Shown here piece by piece: positions 24,800 through 37,499 of a stretch of 64,000 nt of DNA. The position numbers and the translations under genes are program-made. The notes under the pieces are model-generated. The model was not told the DNA's origin and searched no databases. It saw only the letters and a program-made list of their open reading frames with translations. Source of the DNA: Epiperipatus broadwayi (lineage: Eukaryota > Onychophora > Udeonychophora > Euonychophora > Peripatidae); assembly GCA_028023455.1 (NCBI GenBank), contig JAQFVV010006215.1:1004580-1068579 (forward strand). Direction: 5' to 3'. Position 1 is the stretch's first letter. Each line of letters opens with the position of its first letter.

Positions 24800-25000
24800 T
24801 CACTTGGATCACCAAATGTAATAGTCATTACCTCTAATAAAAGATCTTATTCAGGTTTCACTTGGATTGCCAAATGTAATGGTATTTAATTAGCTAATAA
24901 GGCCTAAAGAATGATAAATAAATTTATTCAAGCTTCACTAAATGTAATGGTATTAAAAAATTGCCTAAAATGTTGGATCCCAAATGTAATATCATCTTCA
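24800..25000. repeat. Irregular short repeats of a CCAAATGTAATGGT motif
   Basis: The motif recurs at 24,806-24,825, 24,864-24,883, 24,933-24,952 and 24,975-24,993, often preceded by TTCACTTGGAT; a weaker copy lies near 25,263. On the minus strand it reads ATTACATTTGGCAATCCAAG, like an LTR end (ACA) followed by a primer-binding site (TGGCAATCC). The same junction-like sequence occurs at 40,044-40,061 beside the Ty3 pol fossil. It may represent several decayed LTR/PBS junctions. Confidence 0.4.
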
Positions 25001-25107
25001 CAGTTTTCTTTTCAAAAATAGTTCATAAATTTCAATATATATGAATCAGTACATCAATTTCTTCTTTTTAAACCTATAGTAAAGAATAGAATGTAAAGTA
25101 GTCGAAA

Positions 25108-25204
25108 TGTTGGTATAAAGTTATATTTTTTTTTTTTTTTTTTTCTGGCTGGGGGGGGGGGGGCCGCCCGAAGGGGGGGGGGGGGGGGGGGAAAGTTATA
25201 TTTT
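25108..25204. other. Poly-T/poly-G insert between a 15-bp direct repeat
   Basis: AAAGTTATATTTTTT occurs at the left of the insert (near 25,117) and again at its right end (near 25,191). Between them lie a T-run of about 20, CTGGCTGGG, a G-run interrupted by CCGCCCGAA, and a second G-run of about 20. Its base composition is unlike anything else in the window. It could be an assembly or sequencing artefact or a small retroposed insert with a target duplication. Confidence 0.6.
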
Positions 25205-27420
25205 TTACAATAGTCATATAAAAATAAGATTTAAAAAGAAGTTGGTGTATTGATTTATATATATCAAATGTAATAATATTTAAATTACCTCAGGTAAAAT
25301 ATTTATCTATTGTGCAGACTAGCTAATATAATAACATAAATATTAAAAAAATAGACTTTCAAGGCTTAGATTATTGAGGAAAGAAATATGCAATTAAATC
25401 TACTATTAAAATGTAATTTGAATTATAAAGGAATTTTATTAAAATTAAACTATGTTTGTAAATAGATAATAAATATTTAAACTTTTTTGCATTGTTAAAA
25501 TTATTTATTCCACAAGTATTTTATTGATTTATAATATTATTTAACTTTTTAGAAACTTTATTACAGAATTAGTTACTAGTTACAATTATATACGATATGA
25601 ATAAACAATAAATAAATAAGAGTAATACTTCAATTACAGAAAAACAGTTTAATTAATAAAATTAAAATTTAGTTTACTATAAACAACAATAATAATAGAA
25701 ATATATATATAATTAAGAAGTAAATTAAATATTCCTTGTTGAATAATTTACACTTGAATATTATATATTTATTATACTTATTATATTACCTTCTGGATTA
25801 TCTACCTTGTGTTATAAACAATGTACAGTAAGAAATTTTAAAAAAGGTTATATATTAGCAGAATTATTACTAAATAAATCCATAAAAGTATATTTGCAAG
25901 AGTTAATTAGTACGTTTAATTTGTTTATATATTAGCACAATTATTTCTAAATAAATCCATAAAGGTATATTTTGCAAGACTTAATTAGTATGTTTAATTT
26001 GTTTATTTTTATTAGTAAAATAAACATAAGCTTATTAATTTACATTTCATAAAATTTATTCATGTTATAAATATTTATTAAATACACAAAGTTTCATTAA
26101 TATAACCCATAAATATTCATACATGAAAACCTATATATTTATACTAGATATAAATGAAACAAACATTTTTATTTAAACAAACTAAAACAACCATTAATAA
26201 ATATGTATATATTCTAACTATTTACTTAAACCTTTTTTTTTTTTTGGTAACGATATATTTTTCACGTATACTAAACAAACATGTATTTCCAAAACTTAAT
26301 ATATATATATTAAACAAGTATTACCTGGTGAACTTTTCTTTTCTACTCACAAGAATGCCCATCAAACTTCAACTCCATTGAAAAACACAATATTTATTGT
26401 GTACAACAAAATTTTTATGATCCACTTATATATTTTATATAAACACAAGCACAATAATAATTCATAGTTCAAAATCTATATATTCAGCTAAAAATTCCAC
26501 ATTGTGTATACATACTTATTCTAAGTTATTAGCTTTCCTTGGAGAAAAGAACTACTTTCTCAGTTTACTACACACACGCGCGCGCGCGCGCACACACACA
26601 CATATCAATAATACATATATATCATGGGTGGGCAAACTTTTTTGACTGCAGGTCACGTGGACTTCTATAAGATTTCTAGCAGGCTACATCTGAAAAAATG
26701 TTTTTACTTTCTGTACATGAAGTATGCATAACAGAGAAAAATATTAGATCATGCCATAAACTGACACTTTATTATCAATGATTTTCACGAAATAAAATTT
26801 ATAAAATTTATTTCAGGCAATTTTAGAATGGTGTTTAGCATATACTTATGTACTGTATATATGTGTGCGTATGTTTGTAAATAACTGAATTTTGTTTTTA
26901 TGTTAACTTGAAAACTACTGGTTCTATGCAATTCTCAGTTTACCGATAACTTGAAAACTAATATAACATGCAAAAAAAAATTATTTGATAAATATGTTCA
27001 GAGTAAAAATTGGAGATATTTTTTTGTCTGATATAATTTTCTATAAAATTTATTGTTTTTAAAATATATTGAATGATCTTATGATTTACAATAACATGGT
27101 AATCATGTATTTTATGAAAACTTCATTGACAAAAATTATGCATAGATTAATCAATACAGTGATGTCAACTGCATATGGCCAAAAAAACTGTATTAGGGCA
27201 GGCTCGCGATCATGATATTACTGCAGGATTTGAGAGTGTAGAACTTGATTTTGAGGGTGGCCCTGAGGTTGTTTAATGCAAGTATAAACCCTGGCTCACA
27301 ATCAGTTTTATAATATCAAACATATATTGATTGTTTTATAATTTAACTTTTTTTATAGTAAATATGGGTAGAGGGCCCATAAATTGCCTACTTTGATATA
27401 TGTACTCTTAAAATCTATGT
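25205..27420. other. AT-rich DNA with an alternating CA/CG tract
   Basis: At 26,569-26,600 a (CA)n(CG)n(CA)n tract occurs, a potential Z-DNA-forming simple repeat. Near 26,625-27,300 base composition is slightly more balanced and 'GGGTGGGCAAACTTTTTTGA' with 'CAGGTCACGTGG' hints at an old repeat. I could not identify it. Confidence 0.45.
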
Positions 27421-29486
27421 TGTAATGAGCACAGACGTTCGTTACATTGTTTTTTTTTTTTATTTTTTTTATTAAACATGAAAGTAAATTAAAAAGTTCG
27501 CATTTAAAAATTTTCTTTAAGAATTAAAAATTGAATTTAAATATCATCTTAAACTCGTATATATTAAATCGCACAGATAATGAAAAATTATTAAAATAAA
27601 ACTTTATTAAAAAAAAAGTATTTTAAAACTAAATTTTAAAAAGATTTGGAGATAAAATTATATCTTTAAATTTATCTTTAAATATATCTTTGATTTGGAA
27701 AACAGGTTAATTAACCAGAAATGGAAATGATTGTTAATTAGTTAAATGTAAACCAGCCTTGGGCATTTAAATAAAAACAGCGTCAGATAGGAAAACAATA
27801 GAAACAAATAGCCAATAAAGAAATCCATCGGGAAATCGACCTCAGCGAAAGGATCATCACATCATGACATAATGCCAAGTCAATCCTTCGAATACGTATA
27901 AAAGGAAAATTTGGAAATTATTAATTAGTGAATGATTAATTACGATGTGAGAGATATGTGGTAGTGAAGTAGAAGGGATTGAAACAGACGCATGATTCAA
28001 TCCCTTCAGTTTTGCTAGGAAAGAAAGAGAAAGTGAACTATCGTTTTTCTACATTGAGGACCAGTTAAAACAAAAACCTCCGGATGGATAAATAAATCGG
28101 CCAACAGAATATCAATCTTAGGACAGCATGGGAATTCACGTTCATGGAAAGCAACGGATAAAGAGGAACTGTTTTAAACCGTAAGAACTTTATAAATAAT
28201 GAACATTAAATTAAACTTTCCAGAGTTAAATGATTGCAATATTATCCTATCTGACCAACTTAATTTATTAATAATGTTATTTGATGTATTTTTTTTTATA
28301 TATATATTTAAAATCATTTCCATTTATTTATTTATTTTTTTGTTCTTTAAGTTATATATGATTTCTGTTTTCCGTTAAGGTAAATTATATAAATGTTAAA
28401 CTTAAGTCGGGCGTGAATGGTTGTATAGATGTGTAAAGTTATATTAGGGGAGGGTAATCTTGGGTTATTTGTTTCGTTGTTGAATTGGGTCAATGGATCG
28501 GATATATTGGTGTGATTAGTAGATGTAATATTGATTCGCTACGGGCAGAATCGCTTCATACGCCGCACACTTCCGTTTGCCTATGGAAGGAATTATAAGT
28601 CAGATACCGCAGTTCCTTTCTATGGAGTTTTTTGTTTTATTGCTCTTCTTTGCAGATAGATGTAATATTCCTATCTCATGAGAAGCAATTTCTTCTCTTA
28701 ACTTTTTGTGCTGCCGTATTTTATTACATTGAATACATCGATATATCAGATGAATTGATGCCAGTTTGACTGCGAATTTTAACCTAAGGTTAAATAGGGT
28801 TAGAATGTTTATTTACAAAAGCAAATTTATGTGGTCTATTCATACTCGACCCTAAAGAGAAGTAATTAAGTTGTTTATAGGCTGCATGGATTGTTATTGG
28901 TTAAGTATGTTTTGAGTTTTCATATTTGTAAAATATATAGATCGATAAATAATGATACCTTAGGTGAGTATTAAAATGTATTTATTCGGAGTCTTTTAGT
29001 TATTGGTGACATGCAAGTATTTATGGTAATGCTATTGGTTAGATAAATTTCCCTCTTTCATAATCAATAATTTTGTATTTTGTGTTTATGTTTACTTTGA
29101 AAGTTTTAATTAATCATGTAACGATCTATAAAATATAAAAAAGCTTTTATATCCCATCTGTCGAACTTAATTAAAAATGTAAAATAGAATATAATAGTAA
29201 GTAAATAAATTAAATAAAAATAAATTAAAAAGTAGGTTAAATTTAATAAAACATAAAATATTTTAAATTTATATTTATAAATAATTTTATGCTAATTACT
29301 GAGTTATTTTATTTATTTTTTTAATTAATAAATAGATAAGATATTATATTATTTAATTGCTATTCCACAGCTAGTGAAGCAACGAGATCAAATTTAAAAA
29401 AAAAAAAAATTTTTTTTTGAGAGTATCCCTACTTTATAAATTTTTCTAGTTCAAATAGATGGCTAATTAATCGTTTTGGATCGTTA
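27421..29486 (+). repeat. LTR of the LARD-like family, copy C
   Basis: Begins TGTAATGAGCACAGACGTTC and follows copy A collinearly to 'GGATCGTTA' near 29,486. It is about 2,066 bp against 2,196 bp in A. A TATA box is conserved at 27,897-27,903. The segment around 28,000-28,180 differs in content from A, so C is a separate, diverged copy rather than a recent duplicate. Small deletions become more frequent toward its 3' end. Confidence 0.65.
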
Positions 29487-30040
29487 ACCAACATGGCGAT
29501 CTTTAAAAACCATAACCACAAATTTTATCAAATAAATATTTTTATCTGTTTACATATAGTCGTATACTTTAAATCTTATAAAAAACGACAAAGAAACTAT
29601 ATATTAAACAAAAATTAAAAATTTTTAAAACTAATATTTAAAAAAAAAAAAAGGTGCAATAAAAGTTTTTTTGTTGTATATTAGTATCAAAAGTTTTAAA
29701 CCTTACATAGTACCTTTATTACTTAATGTAACCCTATTTATCATTTAATAATAAATAAGTTGTGGTATTTATAATTGTTCGCAAATATACACGTTTAGCC
29801 ATTATTTCTTAAAAATATTTATCTCAATCAACCTTCTTTAAATAAATAATTTATAAAATAACTTTTGTATAAAATAATAAAAAAAATCTTTGGGGAGGGG
29901 AAAAAAATGGTCTTAGTGATAGTAAAATTTCTTTTGATATATCTTTTTGTAAAATTATTAAGATTTTTGTAAATCCAATCGTGAGTAATTACTAACCCTA
30001 GTAAAATTTTTTTTTTTGATTTTTTTAAGCAACTACTGAT
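29487..30040 (+). other. Interior of the second LARD-like copy, much shortened
   Basis: Collinear with 17,584-18,338 but only about 554 bp long. Landmarks such as 'ATATAGTCGTATACTTTAAA', 'GGTATTTATAATTGT' and 'TTTGGGGAGGGG' survive. The lost sequence is in many short blocks. The primer-binding-like TGGCGAACC of the first element is not intact. Confidence 0.55.
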
Positions 30041-31260
30041 ATTAAAAACGTTCGTTACTTGTTGTTGTTTTTTTTATTTTTATTAAAAGAAAGTAAATTA
30101 AAAAGTCGCATTTAAAAATTCTTTAAGAATTAAAATTGAATTTAAATATCACTTAAACCATAATATTAAATGACAGATAATAAAATATTAAAATAAACTT
30201 TATTAAAGAAAATATTTTAAAACAAATTTTAAAAAGATTTGGAGATAAAATATATCTTTAAATTTATCTTTAAATATATTTTGATTTGGAAAAGGTTAAT
30301 ATGAAAAATGATTGTTAATTAGTTAAAAAAGCCTTGCATTTAAATGTAAAAACACAGATAAAAAAAAACAAATAGCATGAAGAAATCAGAACAGACTCAA
30401 AAGGTAACAGATACATAATCCAATAATCCTGAATAGTATAAAAGGAAATTTGAAATTATTAATAGTAAATTAATACAAGATATGTATGGGTAAAGGTAAA
30501 AGAAGATTCAATCCTTAGTTTTTAGAAGAGAGATAACACGTTTTTCCACATTAAATTAAAAAAAACTCCGATGATAAATAAACAACAAATATCAATCTTA
30601 GCAATAATCACGTTCATAGCAAGTAAAGAATTTTAAACCGTAAGAACTTTATAAATAATAACATTAAATAAACTTTAATTAAATATTCAATATATCCTAT
30701 CTGAAACTTAATTTATTAATAATGTTATTTGATGTATTTTTTTATATATATATTTAAAATCATTTCCATTTATTTATTTATTTTTTGTTCTTTAAGTTAT
30801 ATATGATTTTGTTTTCCGTAAGGTAAATATATAAATGTTAAACTTAGTGGATTTGTATAGTGTAAAGTTATAGGGGAGGGTATCTTGGTTATTTGTTTCG
30901 TTGTTGATTGTAATGGATGGATATATTGGTGTGATTAGTAGATGTAATTTGTCCTATAGATTTCAAACAGTTGTATAAGGAATTATAATCGATCAGTTCT
31001 TTCTATGGAGTTTTTGTTTATTTTTCTTTCGATAATTAATATTCCTTCTCATAAACATTTCTTCTCTTAACTTTTTGTGCTGCCATATTTTATTACATGA
31101 AACATCGATATATCATGAATTGATCCAGTTTGACTCTAATTTTAACCTAAGGTTAAATAGGGATAAATGTTTATTTAAAGCAAATTTATGTGTCTATCAT
31201 ACTGACCCTAAAAGAAATATTAAATTTAAGTTGTTTATAGACACTTGATGATTTTATTGG
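30041..31260 (+). repeat. LTR of the LARD-like family, copy D, truncated and deletion-riddled
   Basis: Starts near ACGTTCGTTAC and aligns with copy A up to 'GATGATTTTATTGG' at 31,260 (A position about 16,860). It is about 1,220 bp where A has about 1,470 bp. Most differences are losses of a few bases rather than substitutions. The rest of the LTR is missing, and the next base belongs to the inverted copy E. Confidence 0.6.
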
Positions 31261-33094
31261 AAAGAAAGTGAAGTAATCTAAAAAAACAAAAAACACAGCC
31301 ATCTACATTTGAGCTAGAAAATTTAAAGTAGGCACGCTGTTAAGATTCCACTTTATTTAAATATTGATCACCAAGTCACTAAGGGAGATAAAAATCTATA
31401 AATTTTATATCTTAAATATAAAAAAAAAAGCCACGCAGAAATTAAAATAAAAATATTTATTTACACATATAAAATAACATTTAAATTTTGAGGAATAAGT
31501 TTAAATTTTAGATTTTTATATTAACTTTTAATTTTACATTTACTAAGTCTCAAAGTTTAATATTTTATTTAGATAGTCAAGTATAAAGAAATCATTTGAA
31601 AAGAAATATTCCTGATTTAACCTTAGAATAAATTTTACAAAAATCATGATATCATGTATTCAATACATGATAAACAAAATACTATACTGTCAGGAAAGTA
31701 ATCAAAATAAGTAGAAATAAGAGAATTGATCTCCAAAAGAAGGTGAATTGAAGTAGAAAAACAAAAACTTTATAGGATGACTGAGTCTTTCGACTACAAA
31801 CCCATCCATAGGAAAAGAGGGTTGTGGTATATCTATAATCCTGCCCGTAGACCTCATACTACATCTACTAATTACAAAATATACAATCCATTGAACAATT
31901 CAACTACAAATGAATAACCTAAGATTACCCTCCTTAATATAACTTTACAAAACTATATAGCCATTCACACCCGACTTAAATTTAACATTTAAATACGTTC
32001 CACAAATGCATTTTATAAAATTTGTTTTAAAATGTTGAGTAAGATCAGCGCAAGATTCATAAAAACATTCAAATTAAACACAACCGATCAAAATACAAAG
32101 TCATCGATAAACGTCACTTGCATAGGGAATATACAAACCATTAGCATTCATCGTAAGATGCTTGAGTGATATCGTTGACATATATTCTAATCGAATGGAA
32201 AACCAAACATTATCAACCTAACAATCTATGACGCTATACCAACCTAAATTTCATCATTTAAAATTTAAACAATAAAAATTTATAATAAGAAAGAAAAAAG
32301 AAAGATTTTTATAATGAAAAATATAAATAAACATTATTAATTTGATTTAAAAACTTAAAAAGTAGATAAGAGTCTGTTTTAAATTTAAGTTGATTGTTTA
32401 TTAATTTGTAAAACTTGAAAAGTTCTTAATTGATTTCAATAATTGTTCATTTATATAGTTATGGTAGAAGAGTCATGTTCCGTTGAATCCACAGGATTTC
32501 TGAAGACGTCTGATATTTTGGAGGTAGCATTAGTGTTTGTTCTGGTATCACAGTCTTTGATTTTTAAAATAAGTGAGTGAGGAGACAAGTAGTCTTGTGA
32601 TAAAATCATTGGAAAAACTGACTGGAACTCAATATTTTTTCTTTTTATATCTCTATGGATTCCATGAAAAAAACGTCACTGTTCTGTTTTTTGTTATGGT
32701 CGGCCTTTATTTCTTCATTGGTAAGCTAAAATCTTTCTTCTCTTATCTAACTTTTCATCTGACTTTTTAATTAAAAGCTTTTAGATATTTAATAAACAAT
32801 CATTTCCTTTTATAGATTACAGGAATTAATTAATACCTGTTTTTATTTTAACTTACGTTATTTTTTTATTAAAATATTTTTATATTTCAATCTTGTATTT
32901 TTTTATTAAAAAAAATACGTTCAAATACTTTTTTTTTTTGTTTATGAAAAAAATATTTTTAAAGTTTAGCATCTGTGCGAATGTATATACGTTTAACAAT
33001 ATTTTAATTTTAGCGTTTAGTTTTTTACTTTTATTTGCGAACTTTTAAGTTTTTATTTTAAATAAATGTAACGACATATTTATATATCGTTACA
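31261..33094 (-). repeat. Inverted, diverged LTR of the same superfamily, copy E
   Basis: Read on the minus strand it begins TGTAACGATATATAAATATG at 33,094 and contains 'CGAACAGATGCTAAAC'-like sequence near the start. Later come the reverse complements of 'TGTAAAGTTATATT' and 'GGGTAATCTTAGGTTATT' (near 31,915-31,950), and it reaches the LTR 3' part near 31,270-31,340. It lacks its last bases, where it abuts copy D tail to tail. Parts in the middle (32,000-32,250) look rearranged relative to A. Small frames inside (for example 32,573-32,770) are not supported as genes. Confidence 0.5.
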
Positions 33095-34270
33095 ATGTAT
33101 ATCTGATTTTAGAGAAATATAACCTGATAAAAAGATTATTTATAGAATTTAATGAAAACCTGTAATGGCCAATGAATTCATGCTTGAAATGTCATGCTTA
33201 TAAAATAAATTGATGTAGTATGGGTGTATATATTGTACTAATACAAAACAAAATGGTAGCAGGAGTGATGAATCACTATCCATAAAACAGCATAGTCATT
33301 GAGCATGAGAAAATAACCAAAGAAACAATATCAGAATCCAATATAAGTTATAATGTAGCATCACTAATCATAAATACTCAAGAGCCAGAAATCATCCATT
33401 GTGAATTGGCTAATCATAGTCTATCCAATGCTAGACTTAAGGCATATTATAAAAGCAATCGATCAATATTTCATTTGCATGCACATACATAAGTGCTAAA
33501 AATAATTATAAAAGTAATTCTATACCAAAGGTTCCTGAGAATCTTATATTAATGTTGTTCATCATCATTGCTCTGGGCCATCTGATTTTTTGAATGCACT
33601 GATGATCAATAACTTAATTATCAAACTATAAAATAAAGTGAAGTATATGGACTTTAGAGATGACTTTTAAGACCTTAGTGTAATCCGTATAATTCTGCAG
33701 AGAATCATCTGGATGTGCACACATACACTTATATTACATAGTGTAAATATCATTATGCCTGAATTAGTTTTAGGATTACAAAAATCCAGGAAGTGTGAAC
33801 AGATAAATATACATGCTTAATTCATTTTATTATTAAATCATTTCACTGGATTAACCTACAAATTCATTAAATCAATCCCACCCATTGGTAATTCACAGAG
33901 CAGATAGTTAGAAGAATAAATACATCAAAAATAATTTTAGATATTATTTTGAAAACAATTATTTAATAAAATTAACTAATAAGTAAAAGAAAAAGTTTGT
34001 AACGTAATAATGTGATAAACTCCAAATTAATAGATTTTGTTGAACTTTACACATGTAATGTATATATAATTTCATAAAATTCTTATGATTATTATTCCTT
34101 TCTGATGCTTCTTAATTAATTAACATTTAATTTAAACAGCTAATCCCTTACAATAATCAAAACCTAAAAGACATTTCACAATAAAGAAAACAATTTTAAC
34201 TGGACTCTTCCTCCCCCCTTTTTTTTTTTGAAAATGAGAATGTCCCAATAAAATTATTACTAAATAAAAT
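33095..34270. other. AT-rich DNA, nothing firmly recognised
   Basis: 'AAATGGTAGCAGGAG' near 33,251 resembles a retrotransposon primer-binding site, but no adjoining LTR could be defined. Confidence 0.4.
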
Positions 34271-34665
34271 TAGGGTATTTTCAGCTCAGACTTTCACAGG
34301 ACCCTCAACTCTTCACACTATCTCATACCACTGATACACTTGACCACATATAATCACTAATACACGAATTTTGTGCTAAACCAGCACTCGTCAGTTGGTC
34401 AGATTATCATCTTTACATATATATATGACAGGCTTCAATCCACTCCCCCTCCAACTCTTCAGTTGTCCATCCTATTGAAAATCTGATATTTATGTGTAGA
34501 GATGATATGGATCAACTGATGAGTGCTGTTTTAGCATGAAATACATGTATTGGGGATTATTCATTTTTTAGATATATATGGAGTCAAGTGTATCAGTGGT
34601 ATGAGATAGTGTAGAGAGTTGAGGTCGTGTGAAAGTCTGAGCTCAAAATACCCTATATATTACAT
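34271..34665. mobile_element. Inverted-repeat element, family R4
   Basis: Left arm 34,271-34,425 and right arm 34,505-34,665 are imperfect reverse complements. Ends are AGGGTATTTTCAGCTCAGAC and GTCTGAGCTCAAAATACCCT. The roughly 80-bp centre contains 'CAGGCTTCAATCCACTCC' and 'CAACTCTTCAGTTGTCCATC', which also occur in the single-arm copy at 565-855. No coding capacity. It is a foldback-type non-autonomous element. Confidence 0.7.
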
Positions 34666-35788
34666 TGTTTGTACAGGTATATATATATATAGCCTGTATG
34701 TTAGATACGAAATAAAATTAGAAAAAACTTTTTAACAAGCTACTAAAAATATATTCAATATTCTTAATGATTCAGCTTTATATAAAGTAATTGTTTTAAT
34801 GAAGATGTATATACATGGTTAGTTGAGAATTTCTTGTAAATCTTGTAGGTAGAAGTTTATTTTAGTCAGTTCTTTGGTTCCAGGTTTTTTGTGACAGCTT
34901 TCTCAATACTTATTTTCATTCAAATCTTTTTTTCTTTTTATAGCTTCAGGTTTCCAGTATAACAATTATTTTTATTTCAGGTTAACACAAATTTAATTGA
35001 GACAACCATGAATTTGGATGGAACAATAAATAAAACTAGTTGAAAGTTTCTGTCAGAGGTATTTCCTTCTTCTACATTTCTTTTACTCAAATTGGTTACA
35101 TAATTAGGTACTAATGATCACCTTTAGGAAAAGCTTAATTCATGATTCTTGTACTCCATAATATTATATTACTTTGCAAACATCATGTTTTTACCTATGA
35201 TTCATTTAGTATCAGACTTCTGAGCTAAACTTCTAACTGCTTAACTTATAACTACTGAATTCTGCTAAATTCTGTGTCCAGATTCTCTTTTGTTTTTAAA
35301 AAACAACCCTGACATTGTTCTTCCATCTAATCACATGATTACCTCAGAAATTACTGCAATAGCACATGACCAATTGGTTTAATTTTACAAAAAAGTTTAT
35401 CCTTTTTTAAAAAAAGCAAAAACTATTTATACACTAATAAAAATACTTTTAATTTCTTAAGAGTTTAAAGTTCTTACTCTCTTTTTTTGTTTTTATTTTT
35501 TAAAAAATAAAACATTCTATTTTATACATTAATTTAAAAATAATTTTAATTTTTAAAAATAATTTTCAATTTTAATGTTGTTTTAAAAAAACAACCCTGA
35601 TATCAATTTTCTATTCAATCATATGATTACTTCAGAAATTATTAACCAATTGATCACTTTTTATGAGAAAGATTAACTCTTTTTTAAAATATAATTCTAT
35701 TTATACACTAATTGAAAAGTATTTTTAATTTCTTCAGAGTTAAAAATATTAATTTCTTTTTTTTTATTTTTAAAAAATTAAAATATTC
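34666..35788. other. AT-rich DNA with a duplicated segment
   Basis: A segment of about 200 bp near 35,290-35,510 recurs, diverged, at 35,583-35,790. Shared landmarks are 'AAAAACAACCCTGA', 'ATCACATGATTAC/ATCATATGATTAC', 'TCAGAAATTA' and 'TTTATACACTAAT'. It is probably an old tandem duplication. Confidence 0.5.
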
Positions 35789-35789
35789 T

Positions 35790-35889
35790 ATTTTTTTTTA
35801 TGTCAAATGCATTGACCGGGAAGTGAACTCAGGCCAGCTGCTTGGAAGTCAGCTATGCTAACCGCTGGGTCACCAACCCCCCCCCCCCC
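35790..35889 (-). mobile_element. tRNA-derived SINE (copy 1)
   Basis: On the minus strand: a G-run, then GGTTGGTGACCCAGCGGTTA (A-box-like), an AGCTG/CAGCT stem closing a loop with TTCCAA, GAGTTCACTTCC (B-box-like), CCCGGTCAATGCATTTGACA, and an A-tail at 35,790-35,799. It resembles a tRNA with a TCC (glycine-type) anticodon position but is not a clean cloverleaf. Its 3' part matches the SINE at 50,889-50,998. A target-site duplication was not obvious. Confidence 0.6.
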
Positions 35890-37499
35890 AGATCCTAATT
35901 ACTTTTTAAAATATATATATATATAATGAACTACATGAGGAAAAATGATGTATTTTTTCTTTCTTTTACAGATATATCTGATAAAAATTAAACATTATTA
36001 TTAAAATATGTTAAATTTGTCCCACAATCATTTTATATATGTAAATTTTTTAATAAGTTTAATGAAGGTAATTTTTTATTTTACACTTTGGCTATCTTGC
36101 AGCTTATTCTCAATTTATATATGTAGATAGAGAGATATAAAAGTACATAAATATATGGATAGATAGACATACAGACAGATATACAGATAGACAAACTGAG
36201 ACAGATAAATAAATTACTAAATTGATAAGTAGTTAGAATACATCTGCTACTGTAGTTTTTCAATAGTCATCACCCAGATGAAATTATAAGAATTCTCTTT
36301 AATCTTTTATGATCGCTAGACTTTATTACTTTAGCATATTATTAAATGTCATTGGCATGGGTACCATGTTTCCATTTTGTTTTTTAATTCATTTTATTTT
36401 TTTCTAACAAAGAAAACAATTTTTTAACTTGATATAGTCTATACAAAATGAAAATATTTCTGTAATAAAAGAGGGACGGATTATGGAGACATATCTAAAT
36501 AAGATGATATAAAGTATGCAATAGTTTTTAAAATAGATGCCTCATTAACTAAAATTTTACAAAATACATTTGCCTTCAAAACATCTGACAGCATTATCAG
36601 ACTATTTTTTCTTTTAATTTCTTAACCAATTTAATTGACATATATATTTAATATGTTCTGCATACACACACACAATGATTATAAATTTACAAATCAATTT
36701 AATACATTATTTTTGTCAAAGCATTTATTAAGCTTTCTTAATTGAGAAGCTTTGAAATGCAACAAATTTGTGACATTTGAATTTGTCAGTTACAATTCTC
36801 TTTCTTTTAAAATCAACAATGGAACAGAGTAACTTTTCAATTCTCATTTTTATGGCTACTGCAAAATTAAAGTTTAGTTTATTTCTCTATCTAATCGTAT
36901 GTTTTATTCATTTTTATAAATATTGTTTTATGAATGTACCAATATAAAAAAAAAAATACATGTCCACGATATTTTACTGTATAGAAATTTGACTGACATT
37001 AAACTATATAAAGAATGAATAGGATCTTATCTCTAGGATTAATTAAAAAAAAGTGCCATAGGAAATTAAGATTTACAATGAAACATGTACACTAATAGGA
37101 TTATCTCAGTCTTAATATTGTTTTGATCCTCATTACTCAAAATTAATCAATTATTAAATAAATGAAGACTTGCTTCTTTTTGAATCTTAGAGGATGATAA
37201 ATACAACAAACATTTGAACTGCATGTTGCTTCTTCTGCACCTTACAGATGGATAAGTTGATTACTTGAAAAATATGACTTGAGGGCGCATATGAGATATA
37301 TAGCAAAACATCATATGACAGCACAAATCATGTGCATACCAAAATCTTCATCCATTACTAGAAGTTGATCACATCTATAAAAAATTTGATAGGAAATTTC
37401 TCCTAATCTCTACAGAAATTAACATAACTACTATGGACATATGCTTCATATTTATTTACACAATTTATTTATGAATTAAATTATTATTCATTTACAGCC
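35890..37499. other. AT-rich DNA with a GATA/GACA-type microsatellite
   Basis: Imperfect GATA/CAGA repeats lie at about 36,120-36,215 and account for the low-complexity minus frame 36,081-36,263. Nothing else was recognised. Confidence 0.55.

Noticed and set aside
32461-32770. Short frames near 32,461-32,580 and 32,573-32,770 with a hydrophobic segment
   Set aside because: They fall inside the inverted LTR copy E, overlap in different frames and have no supporting homology that I recognise.
33245-33265. PBS-like ATGGTAGCAGG
   Set aside because: No LTR could be defined beside it and no gag-pol follows; a chance match is likely.
36081-36263. 60-codon minus frame rich in Ser, Ile, Cys and Tyr
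   Set aside because: It is a translation of the imperfect GATA/GACA microsatellite.
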